Assembly: GCA_012932865.1 (NCBI GenBank)
Contig: SAXG01000084.1
Span: 116,118 to 180,117 of the forward strand
From: Amylostereum areolatum
Taxonomy: Eukaryota; Basidiomycota; Agaricomycetes; Russulales; Stereaceae
DNA: 64,000 bases
Direction of reading: 5' to 3'
The translations under genes were made by a program, and so were the position numbers. Each line of letters opens with the position of its first letter. Positions within the stretch are counted from its first letter, which is position 1. A model generated the notes under the pieces. It saw only the letters and a list, made by a program, of their open reading frames with translations. It was not told where the DNA came from and did no database searches. This document shows, piece by piece, positions 10,901 through 23,416 of this stretch.

Positions 10901-13073
10901 ACGCGGTGACTCACGAGTCACCGCCACGTGCGTTATTAGTCAGCGAGTCTGTCGTCACCGTATTATTCCACCTGCACTTGAGGTGCAGTGGACATCTATG
11001 ATCTCGTATCCCTACGGCTTGACAGAGCCCCCAGCACAAACCCACACGCACATGTTCTGCCATTTGACGGGGAGGTCCAGGGTTACCACACCGTGCGAGC
11101 CTCATCATCGACCCAAACGCCTCCCCTCAAGATAAACAAACGAGCATCCCAAATCCGGCTCCTCGCGAGTGCTCTACCGCCCATAATCGGTACGTGCCTC
11201 TACTCCTGCAACCGTGCAACGTCTCATCTTCATCACAAACGCAGGAGTGTTCTCTTCAATTGAACCGAACGCGCCCATCACGATCAAGATCCTGATCCCA
11301 CACCCCGCCGCCGGAGCGGTGCAAACGCTGGGGGAAAGAGAGTTTGATGTTGTTGTTCCCCGAGAGGGAAGAGAGGACGCCGGCCCATGGGGATCGCACA
11401 CGGCAGTTCTCCACAGAGGCGCGGAGGAGGCTCGCAGCCGACGCATATCGCGCGCGTTTCGGGATATGCCTAGCAAACGACGACTGCAAATGGTACGCAA
11501 TGGTACGCGCGCGGAGACGTTTCGACGGGCAGAACCGTCTCTTCCAAAGAACGTTTATCTAACCCGTTTGTATTCGACACAGCTCCCAGCACGGATGGAG
11601 GTAGTATGTATGTGTCCGCAGACTCATGATCGCCTCGTACCCACCTCACACGCTGCCCCTCCGTCCAAAAACCCTCCACACATCGTCCCATCTCAAGACG
11701 CGCTGATCACCAGCTATCCTCGTCTTTCAACCGCGGGAAGACTATCCGCGGTAGGACGATGGCAGCGCTTGGCAGCATCCGCGATGACCGACCCATCTAC
11801 GAGGGCGCAGCGCCCCCCAACCCCCGCCATTGCCCACGCCGGCGCCGCAATCTCGAGGACGTGAGAGAGAGCGACGGCCACTCCCCCACGAATGATGAAC
11901 GCGAACAAGACACCGTCCGAAACCGTGCGAAGGGGATCGCCAATCCCCACACGCTGCATGGTCCTCCGCCACAAACATCGACGCGGATAAGGAAGTCGGA
12001 TCTCCCAAACCCACAAGAGTCCCCCCCACGTATCCTATCTCTCCAGTCAAAGCGGAATCTCGCCGAAACAAACTGATGTCCTTCCTCGAACGAACGGGCG
12101 CGGGCTTGAACACAGCCAACACAACAACGACAACCTATCCTTGCCACAACACCCACCACGGCGTTCCCCGGACGCCATGGATCCGTATCGCATGGGATGA
12201 TGATGGCGATGGCTGAGACTGACGGGACGGGCGTCGCCTCGTCTTTCGGAGCGCCAGCAAAGCGGAAGGGTCCCCCCCGCGCCCTCACGTACGCACGCTA
12301 GCATATGCCAGTGACGCCCAGCCGAACCGTACAAGGCAAACGTGGACCCACAGTCCGTCGCGCACGCCCGCCACACCCCAGCATGCAGCCCGAGCCTCCC
12401 CAAAGCGGCAACCCCACGAGGCGACGAACGCGCCCACAGCCACTCAGTACTTACTGCATGTCCCCTTCATCCACTGCCAGTGAAGTGCCTGGACCCCGGG
12501 CTCACAGGGAGAAGGTTCAATCATGCTCACTGTTGCGACGCCGGAGGAAGGTGGATACGCGATCCTGTGAGTCCTGGGACCGCGGAAACGACCCTTCCAC
12601 TCTACGGGGGGGAGATAAGCTTCTTTCGTAACCGGTATCGTTCGGTGCTGCTAGTGGGTGCGGGAAGTTGGAGCACACAGTGACACACTGCGCGGATTTT
12701 GGGTTGTGGACGGAAGGGCGTGCAGGGAGCCTACGCGTATGGAATAGCGGTAAGTGGGTGGTGGCGTAGGACAGGACAGGACAGGGCCGGGGGAAGGTCG
12801 CTCGATGAGGAACATGGTCATCGGAGGCAATGGCGAACGAGCGAATGAGGGCGGGGCGGCTGCCTTGACAGAACTACGACATCCACGCAGCGCCTTGATC
12901 TGATACGCTTGCCGCGAACGGACGAACTCCGTATAAATCCTGGCGCATGTGATATCCAGAACGTCGAAATGGGCATACCCATCGAGCTGAACCTCTGACA
13001 TCGGCGGCGCACAATAGCGAGAAACACGGCCAGGTCATCATCGCAGGACAGGCTAAATCAATTCGTCTCCTGC

Positions 13074-13086
13074 AAAAAAAAAAAAA
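13074..13086 (+). repeat. poly-A run
   Basis: Thirteen consecutive A residues. It lies in non-coding GC-rich DNA and has no adjacent retrotransposon feature that I can see. Confidence 0.7.
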
Positions 13087-16000
13087 CACGGGCGAAAATC
13101 CAGCGAGACAGGAACGAAATAACATACCACACACCACCGCGCACCGCACGAGGCGTATCTGGTACGGTACATAGTCGATAGTGGCGGGAACACGAGGCAG
13201 GCAAAGGCTGAGAAACAGACGAGGCACGGGCACGAGGCGCCTGCGCACCCTGCCTTCGCTCCTTTCCCAATCCCCGCCTGCACCTCACCTCCGCCCATCC
13301 CCGAATATCCTCGGTTCGTACGCATGTATGCGCCTTGTCCGCATCCTTCAGCCTGAGAGCCGCTCCGAGAGTGGCATGGAACGGACCATCGCTGACCGAT
13401 GACTCCTCGTACGTTCCAAGAATACTACGCCACTTGAGTCCGCCGGGCGCCTTTCCCGTGCACCAAGTCACCAAAGAGTCGTTAGAGCCAAGACCCACCC
13501 CCCGCTGAGCGCAAAGGCCGCAGGTTTACGAAACGCACGCGCACGCGCGCCGCCCGGGCCCAACGACTCGCCGTGCAGCGTGAAATTGGAGCAACCCCCC
13601 ATCATGCAAATAAGCAGCGGTCGCCAGCAGGCTCGCGGCGTGCTTGCAGAGGCATTCGGATTAGGAAGAGCGTTCCAACACGAGGCGACGGTGGACGAGC
13701 TGAAGGTCCTCGGATGCGTTTAGCGCACGATCGTCCGTCGCCAGGAGAGAACGCACGCGAACGATAAGTAGCTCGCTTGTCCCGCGCACTCGCCGGCCGT
13801 CGTGTCGATGAAGAGGAGAGGAGAGGAGAAAGGGGCCTGGGCGGACGAGGTGCACCTCGCGCGTCGTCGGTCGACCACGAGGGAGGCGGTGGCCCGATGG
13901 CTCGACGCTGTACGTCGGATACTCCTACCGCTGTCATACCAGCCCCGTTTCCCCGGGCACGACCTTCCACCTCCACCCCCATGTCTCGAACCCCGCGAGG
14001 CTCGATGGCCTCGATAGCGGGCCACGCGCCATCTAATCGCATCGCAATCGAGCCCCCCACCGCCAATCCCGTGCCGTCATCTACCGCGCGCGACGCCGTC
14101 GACGCAATCGATAGATGGTGGAGGCGTCGATGTTCGAGAAGGGGGGAGTTAAATGAAAGGGGGGGGAGGAGAGCGAGGACGAAGACTGCGTACCGGTCTT
14201 CGACTTCGGCTTCGGAACGTGGGGGGACCGCCTTCCTGGACGTGCGCGCAGGCGCAGCGCACCTCCCATTTCACAGAAGACGTCCCAACCACGCGTCGAT
14301 GCACTGGCAGCAGTGGGCGCGATGGATCCCGGTGGGTCCCGGTAAATCGCCCTTCCAACGTTACGGCGGGCCTACTGAGATCTTCGATCCGGGCGTGCGC
14401 ATTCCATCGACCGTCGAGTTCTTCCTCATCGATCGCGAAGCGTGGGTCCTGGGAGAGATCGAGGCGTAGAGGACGAGATAACCCGTCATACCCATCCTTC
14501 ACGGGACCGCAGGCGGTTGTAACCTATGACGGAGGCGTGGCGAGTAGGTCACCCCCGGGACCCTCACCGGCGCCGTGCCATCGTCACAGAATGCGTTCGA
14601 AGACCCACGTACGCGGGGCATGACGTCCAACGCCTGTGAAGGGCTTGTGCGCGTGAGCCACTGGAATGACGACGAGGGGACGAAGAACCAAAAGCTTGAC
14701 TCTCTCGAATCGCCGTCTCCATTCAATCATCCTCTGCGCACGCGGTCACATGGCCGCCCAGCCACTCGCCCTCGCGCTTCGCCAGGATCCCGCGCCCGCC
14801 AACAGCATCCAATGAAACAGACCAGGCTCGAGCTCCGGGGGAAGGCCTCGACTGTCGCCTCCCCGCGGCGCGTGCCAGCCGTTCTCGACGAGAATGACGT
14901 CCCGGGCCCGCCCTACACCCACGTAAGATGAACGCCCCGTGCACGCTTCGCCCTTCTGACTTCTGACGCCGGTCGACGGAACAAAGGAGGAACAAAAACG
15001 CCTGGGAAGACTTGTCAACAAGCGGCAGCGACGCCCCTCTCCCACCCCGCCAGCAAGAAAGAAGGTGAACGAACGCGCGCGCGCGCGTCTGACGGTCGTC
15101 GTCGATCAGATGGCCAGCGGGATCCCTTCGCCTCTACGCCCGTACCCGCCATTGGACGCACTACTGCCCATTAACCGCAGAACGAGCCTCCTCCCGATTC
15201 TTAGGCATGCACAGAGTAAGCACCATGCCCGATCGCGTCCCAAGCGCGCAAACAGTCGTTTAACCGTCACGCGTCCCTCCGACGCGGGGCGCGCGTCGAA
15301 GACTGGAAGTCGAAGGCGGGTTCGCATGCAGTAGGAGATGCCCGAGCTGCAGCCTCTCCAGGCCCGAACCGTGGTCATTGTAACCTCCTCTGCGAAGCCG
15401 GACACCGTCCCGGACCGGCCGTTCGCGGCCTCCTCGAGTCGGCCAGTTCTTTGTTCTCGCTCTCGACAACGGCGAAGACAAAACCGAAGGCGAGGACGAG
15501 GACCGTGGTGCTGCCTATGCACACATGGCATAAGGTCGTCCGGCGGGTGCTCCTTGAACGTCGAACCTGCCTTCTCCCGTGCTTCCGCGGGGCGCGTTAA
15601 GAACCTGAAGCTTCAGCTTGAAGCCCCGTCCGCTATCCTTCCCAACCTCTCCACATATACATACGCCCTTTCACCCCCGGGCCTCTTGTCCCCAAGGACG
15701 CGCTCCAAGGATCCGGACCCGCCCAACCCCCGCTCCGGCGCCAAGTGTGAAGTTGCCGTCCGTGAGCGGGCGTAATTTCGAGAAGGGGTGCGGCGTGGAC
15801 GGCTCGGTGGAATGAGACGCCCTTGAGCAAGACAGAAAGACGAAGTTGGACGACGACGCTGCCCGAGGGATGCAATAATGGGAGAGAGACGACGACGATC
15901 CAGAGCGCATTCCGGGATCCAGGCCAACGGTCGTCCGAGGCTCGTCGAGGATCCGCGGTAAGTACGGCCCCATAATCGCGCTCCCGTGCGGGATAGGATA

Positions 16001-18167
16001 CCTGTGAGGCGTCACATCCATCGGCAGGCCGCGCACAAGAGGAGGCAAAAATGAACTCGAATTCATATCGGGCTGGCGACCCTCGTACTTACGCCGAGTG
16101 GTTCCACGATCTACGTCCGAAATAACGTCCCCGATATCCATCAAGAAGGACGGGCTGCACGCACGCACGTACGCATCCGCTGTAATTGATTCTGACTTTA
16201 GCCTACAAACCTCAGCTCGAAGCCGGCCTGATGACGACGCACGAACAGAAGTGACTCACAACCCACACGTTCAAGTATTCCCGTAGCGTCCCTATGTCTC
16301 GCACCGTCCGAGAGAGAACCCCACTCCAGTCGTCGCGATTCAGACCATTCTCGCCTAACGCTCCAGGAAGTGATTGAGCGCGGTTGGGATAGGAATGCTA
16401 GAAATTCGTGAGCAATGAAATAACCGATGAACAGAGGGAAACCAGTACGCATACAACACGGGCCCTAGACTCGGACGAAGAAACCGAGTACTAGAAAGAT
16501 GTCGTCCAAAACGACAAGGCGCCGTCGTCGACGACCCGACGGCCACCCTGTGCCAATAAAGTCGAAGTCCCGACCAGTGCAGCTAAAAGCATGTTCCATC
16601 GTCAACGTCGAACGCCAAACCGCAACCCCCCCAAAGCCACAGGAACATCGCAGGACACACCTCGACCGTCCGACGCCCATCCTGAGTATCCTCCACTTGC
16701 GCCCACCCGCGACCCTCCACCACCCCCAAATCTGCAACCCAACAGCTTCGCCCTGGACCAGACCTCCAACGTTCCATCCCGAGCCCATTTCATTTCCCAT
16801 CCTCCCAAGCGCCCCCCAGGGCCAATCGAGCACCCCCCTCCCCCACGCACCGTCGCACCCACAAACGGCGCCCGCCGCGATCCCTCAGCCTGGCAACCCC
16901 GACGACGCCCACGGGTCCCAGCACTCCATCTTCGGACCAGCATCAGACCCGGGCGCGCGCTATGTAACCGCCCTCGAGAGCTCACCTCAAAAAACCCACC
17001 GGAGCTCGAAAGCGAGATAGAAATATCAACGATGCTACTTACATACGGAACATCGGGCCCCGCGAAAGCCTGTTCGAGGTCTCTTGCTCCTGTTCCGACG
17101 CCTGATCGCATAGCGGTCAATATGATACCACGCCTCTGAGCTTCCTGGATCCTGCCGGCGACGTTCTAGTTCTGGCCAGTAAGTCGGCAAGAAAGACGGA
17201 CGGGACAGCGAACTTACATCCATAAATAAGCACAGCACTCACCACCGCGGGCTCGCACGGGCACCTCTCGCCACACCGCCACGCCGCCCCCGGCGCGCGT
17301 TATTTAGCCTTCACGCCACGAAGTGCGTTTCCAAGCGACGCCACGCATTTAGGCGTTCCTCCCCCCCAACTCCATTCCCCTCCCTGGCGAAATCCCCGAG
17401 CCCGCCCGCGGACGATAGCCTGCCAGTGCATGACGTCGACGCCCCGGTCGCCCGCCCGCACGCGCCGCCGCCCTCCCCCGGGCTGCGCCTCTTACTTACT
17501 TCCTTACATACTCACAAGCTCCGATTTGCCTTTTTACCTTTTTTGTGTACCGCCTTCCCAAGTAAGCAAGTACTGAGTAGTACTCTGATGTAGTTAGTGA
17601 GTACGACGGCCGACGTCATCCCCGCCCCGCCCCCGCCGCCCGCCATTTCCAAAACCAGGCCCGAACGAGAACAACCACGCACGGTTCGATCTCACTTGCG
17701 GACCCTCCGCCCGCCCCGCGCTCCACGGAGAGCGAGATCGGCGCGACCCAATTCATTCGCCGCCCCATCCCGCCCTCGCCCCTCCTCTCCCTCCTTGGCC
17801 CATCGGCGACCGGTCTCATTCACATAACCCACATACAGTAACGTCAACTCAACGCGCGAACCCCCGCCCGCCCGCCCCGTCTCGCGCCGTCTCGTCTCAG
17901 ACCAAGCACCCCACCTTCACCGCGCCGTCTCCCACCACCACCGCACACACCGCGCGCGCACCTCGTCTCAGAGACTCAGACCGCCCCGCCCTCGCCCTCC
18001 CGTACCCGTCTCACCCCAAGTCAAACAACCGACATCGCCACCCTCACCCCCCGGCACCGGCGAAAACCTCCCCCCCTCTCTCCCCCGATCCCCTCTCCTC
18101 CCCGATCCCACCCAGCCCGAATCCTACCTCCCATCGCCCCGTCCCGAAGCGTCTTAGTTGATACATA

Positions 18168-18198
18168 CGTCCGTCCGTCCGTCCGTCCGTCCGTCCGT
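18168..18198 (+). repeat. (CGTC)n microsatellite
   Basis: Nearly eight perfect copies of CGTC in a C-rich tract, upstream of nothing I can identify. A likely length-polymorphic marker. Confidence 0.9.
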
Positions 18199-19145
18199 GC
18201 ATCCGCATCGCCCCTAACCCACCCCCTACGGAACCTTGCACTTGCAAAAAGGCTCGTCTTTTCACGACGCGTTCGGTTCAGTTCGGAGAGTGCGCGGTGC
18301 GGGATCGTCTACAGAAAGTATGGAGTTTTCCTGGTAGACGCGGAAATCGAATCCTTGCTGCAAACTTGCCTATCCGTACATCGAAACGTACGAGCTCGCG
18401 GAAGCAGAAGCAAAAATGCACCAGCATTCCTGGCCGGGTGGATGATCGACGCGCGGGCGCAGCGCCCGACTCCACGCGCCAGCTCAGCGGAAGCAAACCG
18501 AAAAAAAAACCCAGCCCCTCATCGACGTTCCTGAATTCCTCGCTCAGACGCTTCCAAACTCTTACGGTTTTCACGCGACGGTGAACAGTGAAAGAAAAAG
18601 ACCAGGGGGATCCCCTCTACGATTAAACCCGTAAAAACGAAAGAAAAGGAGAAGAGGACTGTCTCTACGAGCACAAACACGGACACGGACACATGGGGTG
18701 GGTGGGAGCCAACAAGAATGGCCGGGGGCTGAGGGCGATGGGGAAAGGGGCCGGGCAGCGTATACAAAGTACATATTAAACGGGGGCAGGGGGGAGGCGG
18801 GGCGGGGCGGGGAGCATGGAAAGGTATATACAGCAGAATAGGTATATGCACAGCAAAGGTATCGAAGGAGGAAGAGGGATGGGGCGATGCAAGCGGGCAG
18901 GGGGAAGGGGGAAGGGGGGAACGCATGGAGGGAGAGATGCTAGATGATGTGCACGAGAGGTTGAACGGATTATATTGGAGGGTCGGGGGTAGCGCAGCGG
19001 GATGAACAGGGGAGGAACGTGCGAGGACAGGGGAGTGAATATATATGTGCATAAGATAACCGAGGCGAAGAGCGTACAACAGACAACAGAGAGAAAAAAG
19101 CAAGAAGGCGGGGCCGTGCAAACGGAGTGCAAGGGGACAAGGAGA

Positions 19146-20192
19146 TCAAGCGGAGGAAGGACCGAGGCGGAGGGCGCGACGATCGACGGGCTTGCGCATG
19201 CGGAAGGGGCCGTCAGTGATGACGGGGTTCTCCCACAGACGACGGGCGGCGCGCTCTTCCTCATCGAGAAGGATCTCGTACGCGGGCTTGCGACCGGGGA
19301 AGCGACGGGTGGCGGCGTCGGGCGGGGGTGTAGGGACCCAGCGACCGCCTCCGGTGGCCTTGCAAATGGCGGAGGGATGGCGGAGGGGGTAGGTAGCGAG
19401 CTCGGCCAAGTCTGGGGGAAGGTCGAACTCGACGGGGGTAGGGGGAGGGGGAGGAAGGGAAGAGAGGGGAGAGCGGCGACGACGCCGAGGAGACTTGGGA
19501 GAAGGTTTAGGGGAAGCGGTGTCGACAGAGTCGGGGACAGGGAGGGGCTTGCGAGGGATGCCGTGGATTTGGTTGTAGCAGTCGTCGCAGACGCGAGCGG
19601 GGAGGAGAGGGGCCTCTGGGCTGGCGTAGCGGATGAGGGGAGTGTTGCGTGGGGGGTTGATGAAGGGGAGGGTGGTGGTGTCGAGGAGAGGGGTGGACCG
19701 GGAGGAGCACGTCTGACAGAAGACACCGCCGCACTTGCGACAATGGTGCCTGCGTTCGCGGAAAGAGAAGCGTTTGGCGCAGGGGAACGCGTCGCAACTG
19801 GAGGCGTCGCTGTCGGGTTTCCAAAGATGGCGAGGGAGGAGAACGGCGAGGTGTTCGAGGGGACGGATGGAGAGGGTCGAGTGGAGGGATGCGATGCTGG
19901 AGGAACCGCTGCTGGTGCCGTCGGAGAGCGAGGGCAGGGAGGCGGTGGAGGTCGGGGACCGAGCGAGGTCTGCGAGGAAAGCAACGAGTGAGTATGGACG
20001 GAGCACGTGGTACGACGGAGACGGAGGAAACGCACCGGAGCTGGACGCGATGGGGGAGTGCTTGTAGGGGAGGGCGACGCGCACGGAGGCGGCGGGGGAC
20101 GACGAGGAGGAGTAAGCGCCGCGGGAGGAGGTGGCGGCGGTGTCGTCAGAGGCGGACGAGGACGAGGAGGAGGAAGATGCGGAAGAGGCCAT
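19146..20192 (-). CDS. FYVE zinc-finger protein
   Basis: Single-exon frame of 348 codons from ATG 20192 (MASSASSSS). The frame stays open upstream to 20354, but that ATG adds a low-complexity extension, so I prefer the internal start. A Ser-rich N-terminus leads to HVLRPYSLVAFLADL, then LPRHLWKPDSDASSCDAF. The FYVE finger follows: W124..D, eight Cys ligands (C133, C138, C151, C154, C159, C162, C202, C205), the RRHHCRKCG core (147-155) and VCDDCYNQI. The first Cys pair is spaced by four residues rather than the usual two. FYVE domains bind phosphatidylinositol 3-phosphate on endosomes and vacuoles, so a membrane-trafficking role is expected. The C-terminus has a Pro-rich linker and a conserved-looking tail (GRWVPTPPPDAATRRFPG, AYEILLDEEERAARRLWENP). 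The 3' flank (18521-19145) looks like UTR. Confidence 0.85.
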   Translation of the reverse strand: MASSASSSSSSSSASDDTAATSSRGAYSSSSSPAASVRVALPYKHSPIASSSGAFPPSPSYHVLRPYSLVAFLADLARSPTSTASLPSLSDGTSSGSSSIASLHSTLSIRPLEHLAVLLPRHLWKPDSDASSCDAFPCAKRFSFRERRHHCRKCGGVFCQTCSSRSTPLLDTTTLPFINPPRNTPLIRYASPEAPLLPARVCDDCYNQIHGIPRKPLPVPDSVDTASPKPSPKSPRRRRRSPLSSLPPPPPTPVEFDLPPDLAELATYPLRHPSAICKATGGGRWVPTPPPDAATRRFPGRKPAYEILLDEEERAARRLWENPVITDGPFRMRKPVDRRALRLGPSSA

Positions 20193-21522
20193 CGGATGGA
20201 AAGGTGACGGGGACGGGGAACGAGCAGAAACCGGTGTGTTGAAATCGCCCTTTATTCGTTCGCCCTCTCTCAACGCGGCCGCCCCGAGAACATGGCGCGA
20301 AGGACCCGGAACCCGATCGATCTTCCGCGTGGCCGCATCGGCCTTTTCCCGCAAAATACCTCTCCCACGCTCCCTGTCTCCTCTCCGCCTCGCCTCGCCT
20401 CACCTCCGTCTCGCAAGTTGCCCCTGCCTCACTTTTGGCCCCGCACCGCGCCCCCTCCCTCCCCGCCAGCCACCGTGGCCTGATCTCTTCCTTCCCCTCC
20501 TCCTCCTCCTCCTCTCCCTCCCTCCCCTGTCCCCATCTCCCCTCGCTCAACGGTTGTCAGTCCCTGACATGGCACGGCAGAAGCGCAGGAGAGGAGTTGG
20601 TTGTGTTGATGGGGACGATCGTCCGGCCTCGCGACAAAACGTAAGGACAAAATATCACATTTTATTGGGTTTACCGGTCGCGCTTCCCCTGGATGGCACA
20701 CCTCCACCTGTCAGTGCTCAGCGTGCCACTCGCGCTCGGCGACGACCCCTCCCCCTCCTTTCCCCACCCTCACGCCCATCCACCTCCTCTCGCTCTCCAG
20801 GAATGGCCCACATGGACCGCCGACGTCCCCGGTGTTGCGCCCACACGATCCGCGACATGAGCCCTCCATCGCCCAATCCGTACACTCCCTCGACACCCCG
20901 ATGGCCCCGATGGCCCCCATTGTTCTTCAAAGCTCGCCCACCTGTCGTCTTCCTCCCCATTGTTCGCCCCAACGTGCCTCAACCTGCCACCCACCCCGTC
21001 CACCCGTCCGACATCGACAGTCTCCGTCCACGACCAGCTGAAGGTGCCCATCCTCGGTCCCGACACGATCGTCTCCGCCCCTTCCTTCTCTTCCTTCCCT
21101 TTCCTTCCCCGCCCCCGTCTGTCCACGCGCCCAATTCATCGTCGCTCGCCTCCCCTCCCCTATCCAGATCAGCAAGGCACGCCCCACGGCGGAGCTGTCA
21201 TCCGCACATGGTTTCCCGCTCGGTCGCTGTCAGACAGTGGCACGCACCGCCAGAACCATCCTTCGTGCCACCGTCCAACTCTAAAATCCCAACCCCCCGA
21301 TCCGGTCACCTCTTTGCCCGTTGTGTCTGCGCGCCATCGCCACCTGCCTTTTGTCTTCTCATGTCAATAACTAGCATAGACCCGTGCATTGCACTCATTC
21401 AAGTAGCAAGGCTGTGGTGATTGTATTCAAATAAGCAACAAATAAGCATAACTAAGTACTAAGCATGAAGTGTAGAAGATTCAACTCGCAGTCCGATAGT
21501 AGGGAAACTGTAGCCGGGATGC
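20193..21522. other. upstream region of FYVE gene, pyrimidine-rich
   Basis: The plus strand from 20370 to 21360 is strongly C/T-rich (many CCTCC and CCCTCC runs), so the minus strand is purine-rich. This is a frequent feature of fungal promoters and makes long plus-strand frames (20131-21420) unreliable. No second gene is supported. Confidence 0.45.
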
Positions 21523-22560
21523 CTACTGTACGCGGCCGACGTTAGGCAACGTCCCCTGTCCCCGGGGGTCGGTTGCGGTTGCCTAATTTGCGGGTTGTCC
21601 CCTGTCCCCGAGGCTGAGTTGCTTTCCGCTTACCCATGCTTAATTTTCGCAAAAAAAAGGTCAAAAACCCTCAAGAATACGTCACCAGCGGCACCAAGTA
21701 CGAAATCGACATGAGGTTCGCTCATATTGTATTTTGTTTTCTACAAACCGCCGCAGCGCTGCCAGCCTCATGAGCTAATAGGACCCCTGAAATTCCCTAT
21801 AGAGCATTCATCCCAGGGTGACCTGTTTTCGGTGGTGCGCTGGGACAGAATTTGGGCCATTTTCGGTGATTTACATGATAGATTTTTTCAAGTCAGCCGT
21901 TTTCAGTGGTTCTTAGACTATACATATCTAAAAATAGTCTAATTTCCCACGCCTTCGGCGTCGAGGTTTCCAGAGCAGAACTCTCATTTTATGCACAAGC
22001 TTGCTATAACATGCCTAGTTTGCTTCCATAGACCCATGGGAAGCAAAATATGCAAAATACTTGTGATTGGAACTGACAGATCCTCGGCGTGTTCAGATGC
22101 TTACCATTTTCGGTGGTGAAGATGGGACTTCGGACGGGCGGGTTCCTTTTCAGTGGTTCTTAGCTCCAACATGTCGGCCCTACGGGGCCCATTTTCGGTG
22201 GAGAGTACCATACATAGGTTCCCATAAGGCCCAAATTTTCGGTGGTCCGAGATGAATCATTTATAGGGAATTTCAGGGGTCCTGAGCTAATCAGCACTCA
22301 GTGACAAATAAGGTGGTCAGTGTGCACAAAACCTTGTATTCATATACAGATTCGTGTACAGTGTAATGGGCCAAAGCGTGAGGATGATCACTCGACGCTA
22401 CATAGGACAGCTTTGGCCCTTTGGGAGAGCTCACTCACAAGAGGTTGCGTTGCCTAAAGTGGATGTCCCCCGTCCCCGAGGCCGGGTTGCCCTCCTCTAC
22501 CCGCTCCCACGGTCATGTGACACCGGTTGCGAGTTGCCAAACTACAGCCGCCTACAGTAG
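21523..22560. repeat. imperfect outer inverted repeat enclosing a MITE
   Basis: The left arm at 21523-21550 (CTACTGTACGCGGCCGACGT...) and the right arm at 22533-22560, read on the minus strand, match at about 23 of 28 positions. Just inside, both sides carry copies of a GTCCCC(T/C)GTCCCCG phrase near TTGCCTAA. I see no clear target duplication next to the arms. This could be an older non-autonomous element into which the 504-bp MITE inserted, or chance similarity in a low-complexity region. Confidence 0.35.
21780..22283. mobile_element. 504-bp MITE with 8-bp target duplication (hAT-like)
   Basis: Terminal inverted repeats start AGGACCCCTGAAATTCCC on both ends, with 22 perfect bases and continued similarity for about 33. 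The element is flanked by identical 8-bp duplications, GAGCTAAT, at 21772-21779 and 22284-22291. There is no coding capacity. Inside are seven same-orientation copies of TTTTC(G/A)GTG(G/A), at 21826, 21860, 21900, 22107, 22147, 22192 and 22236. An 8-bp duplication with short inverted repeats and subterminal motifs fits hAT or KDZ (Kyakuja/Dileera/Zisupton) non-autonomous elements, whose transposases bind such motifs. No transposase gene is present in the window. Confidence 0.85.
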
Positions 22561-22960
22561 AGGGGTTTGTGACGGTCCCAAATGCTCTCGCTCGTGTCGG
22601 GCTCTCTTGGCAATCTGCCATTTCGATAGCAGAGTGGGTTGTTCTGTTCCTTGAGGGTTCAGAGCTGGAGTCCTTGGGGGCGTAGGAAGCAAGTCGCCGA
22701 GGGCCGAGTAGGCCTGCGAATATGCAATGTCGATGAGGACATATCACCTGTGATATGGATAACAAAAGGATCAGTAAAGCCTTTACTATCACATTGATTG
22801 ATACTGTATGCACGTACCATCTATGAAAGCTCCGTTCGAGGCTTGCTGGTTGGTTGGGTTCTTGCATTATCGTGTCACCTGTCGTTGATTCGGACGTGGA
22901 CGACACAATACAATGCTGTTGCGGACCTTCAGGATCCTGAGGATGTCGTTGTGCTCGCAC

Positions 22961-23352
22961 TCAAGACCGGCGGTGGCCAATGGCGTCAGCCGAGGAAAGC
23001 TGTAGACAACAATATAGTAAGCAAGGACATTGATCAGTTTGTTAAGGTCAGTCATACCTGGACGGCCGTGTTCTCGTTCGCTTGCGAGGAGGTTGAATGG
23101 GCACTGTTTCTGGGGGCTGCATCTTGGACGGAATCAGTGGACCTGCGTTCCTGCTCGGTGCACCGTCCCAATGGCCAGCCAATGTCACCCCCAACTCGCA
23201 TAGATTCTTCTGCACAAATAGTACATGTCAGTTCGTCTCGCAAGAGAGAAAGAAAATGCGCACATGATCCAGATGAACGCACCGAGATGCACTGGATGCA
23301 GATGACAGGGTGTGCTGTACTGTGTCGTGTCGGGTCGGGTCGTGTCGTACAT
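22961..23352 (-). CDS. candidate three-exon small gene, 86 aa, unknown
   Basis: Exons 23352-23283, 23209-23058 and 22999-22961 join in frame into 87 codons, including the TGA. Introns of 73 and 58 bp have GTGCGT..GTGCAG and GTATGA..CTACAG ends. The start gives MYDTTRPDTTQYS; the middle exon encodes ESMRVGGDIGWPLGRC. A TATA-like box lies about 65-78 bp upstream. No domain is recognised. Reading exon 3 in another frame gives FPRLTPLATAGLECEHND, faintly ankyrin-like, so a different splice pattern is possible. The call rests only on signals and frame agreement. Confidence 0.35.
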
Positions 23353-23416
23353 CACTCGAGCTCGGGACCACCACGCCTCATCCGAGCACCGAGGAAATTT
23401 CCCGAAAAATCTCTAG

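Larger units (their letters stand above)
8833..18520. other. GC-rich region without a defensible gene
   Basis: About 9.7 kb of GC-rich sequence in which long open frames occur on both strands by composition alone. The longest are 11214-11864 plus (216 codons, beginning LIFITNAGVFSSIEPNAP), 13777-14469 plus (230 codons, low complexity, R/S/P-rich) and the overlapping frames at 16499-17139 plus. None has a recognisable domain, a consistent set of splice sites, or a paralog in the window. A minus-strand stretch at 17035-17238 (TYWPELERRRQDPGSSE) looks a little more protein-like and ends at a GTAAGT. From about 17230 to 18250 the plus strand is extremely C-rich with CCCGCC and CCGT repeats. I see no RNA gene. 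Confidence 0.4.

Noticed and set aside
16499..17139. Two overlapping plus frames and one long minus frame
   Set aside because: All are low-complexity Pro/Arg- or Gly-rich readings of C-rich DNA; no signals choose between them.
18519..20035. Long minus frames of 200 and 419 codons
   Set aside because: These are 3' flank and shifted-frame shadows of the FYVE gene, with Pro/Ser/Leu-rich composition.
20193..20354. Longer N-terminus for the FYVE protein
   Set aside because: The extra 54 codons are low in protein character, and the Ser-rich start at 20192 is a better beginning; it may be 5' UTR.
20131..21420. 429-codon plus frame
   Set aside because: It lies in the pyrimidine-rich promoter of the FYVE gene and overlaps its coding strand; no domain is present.
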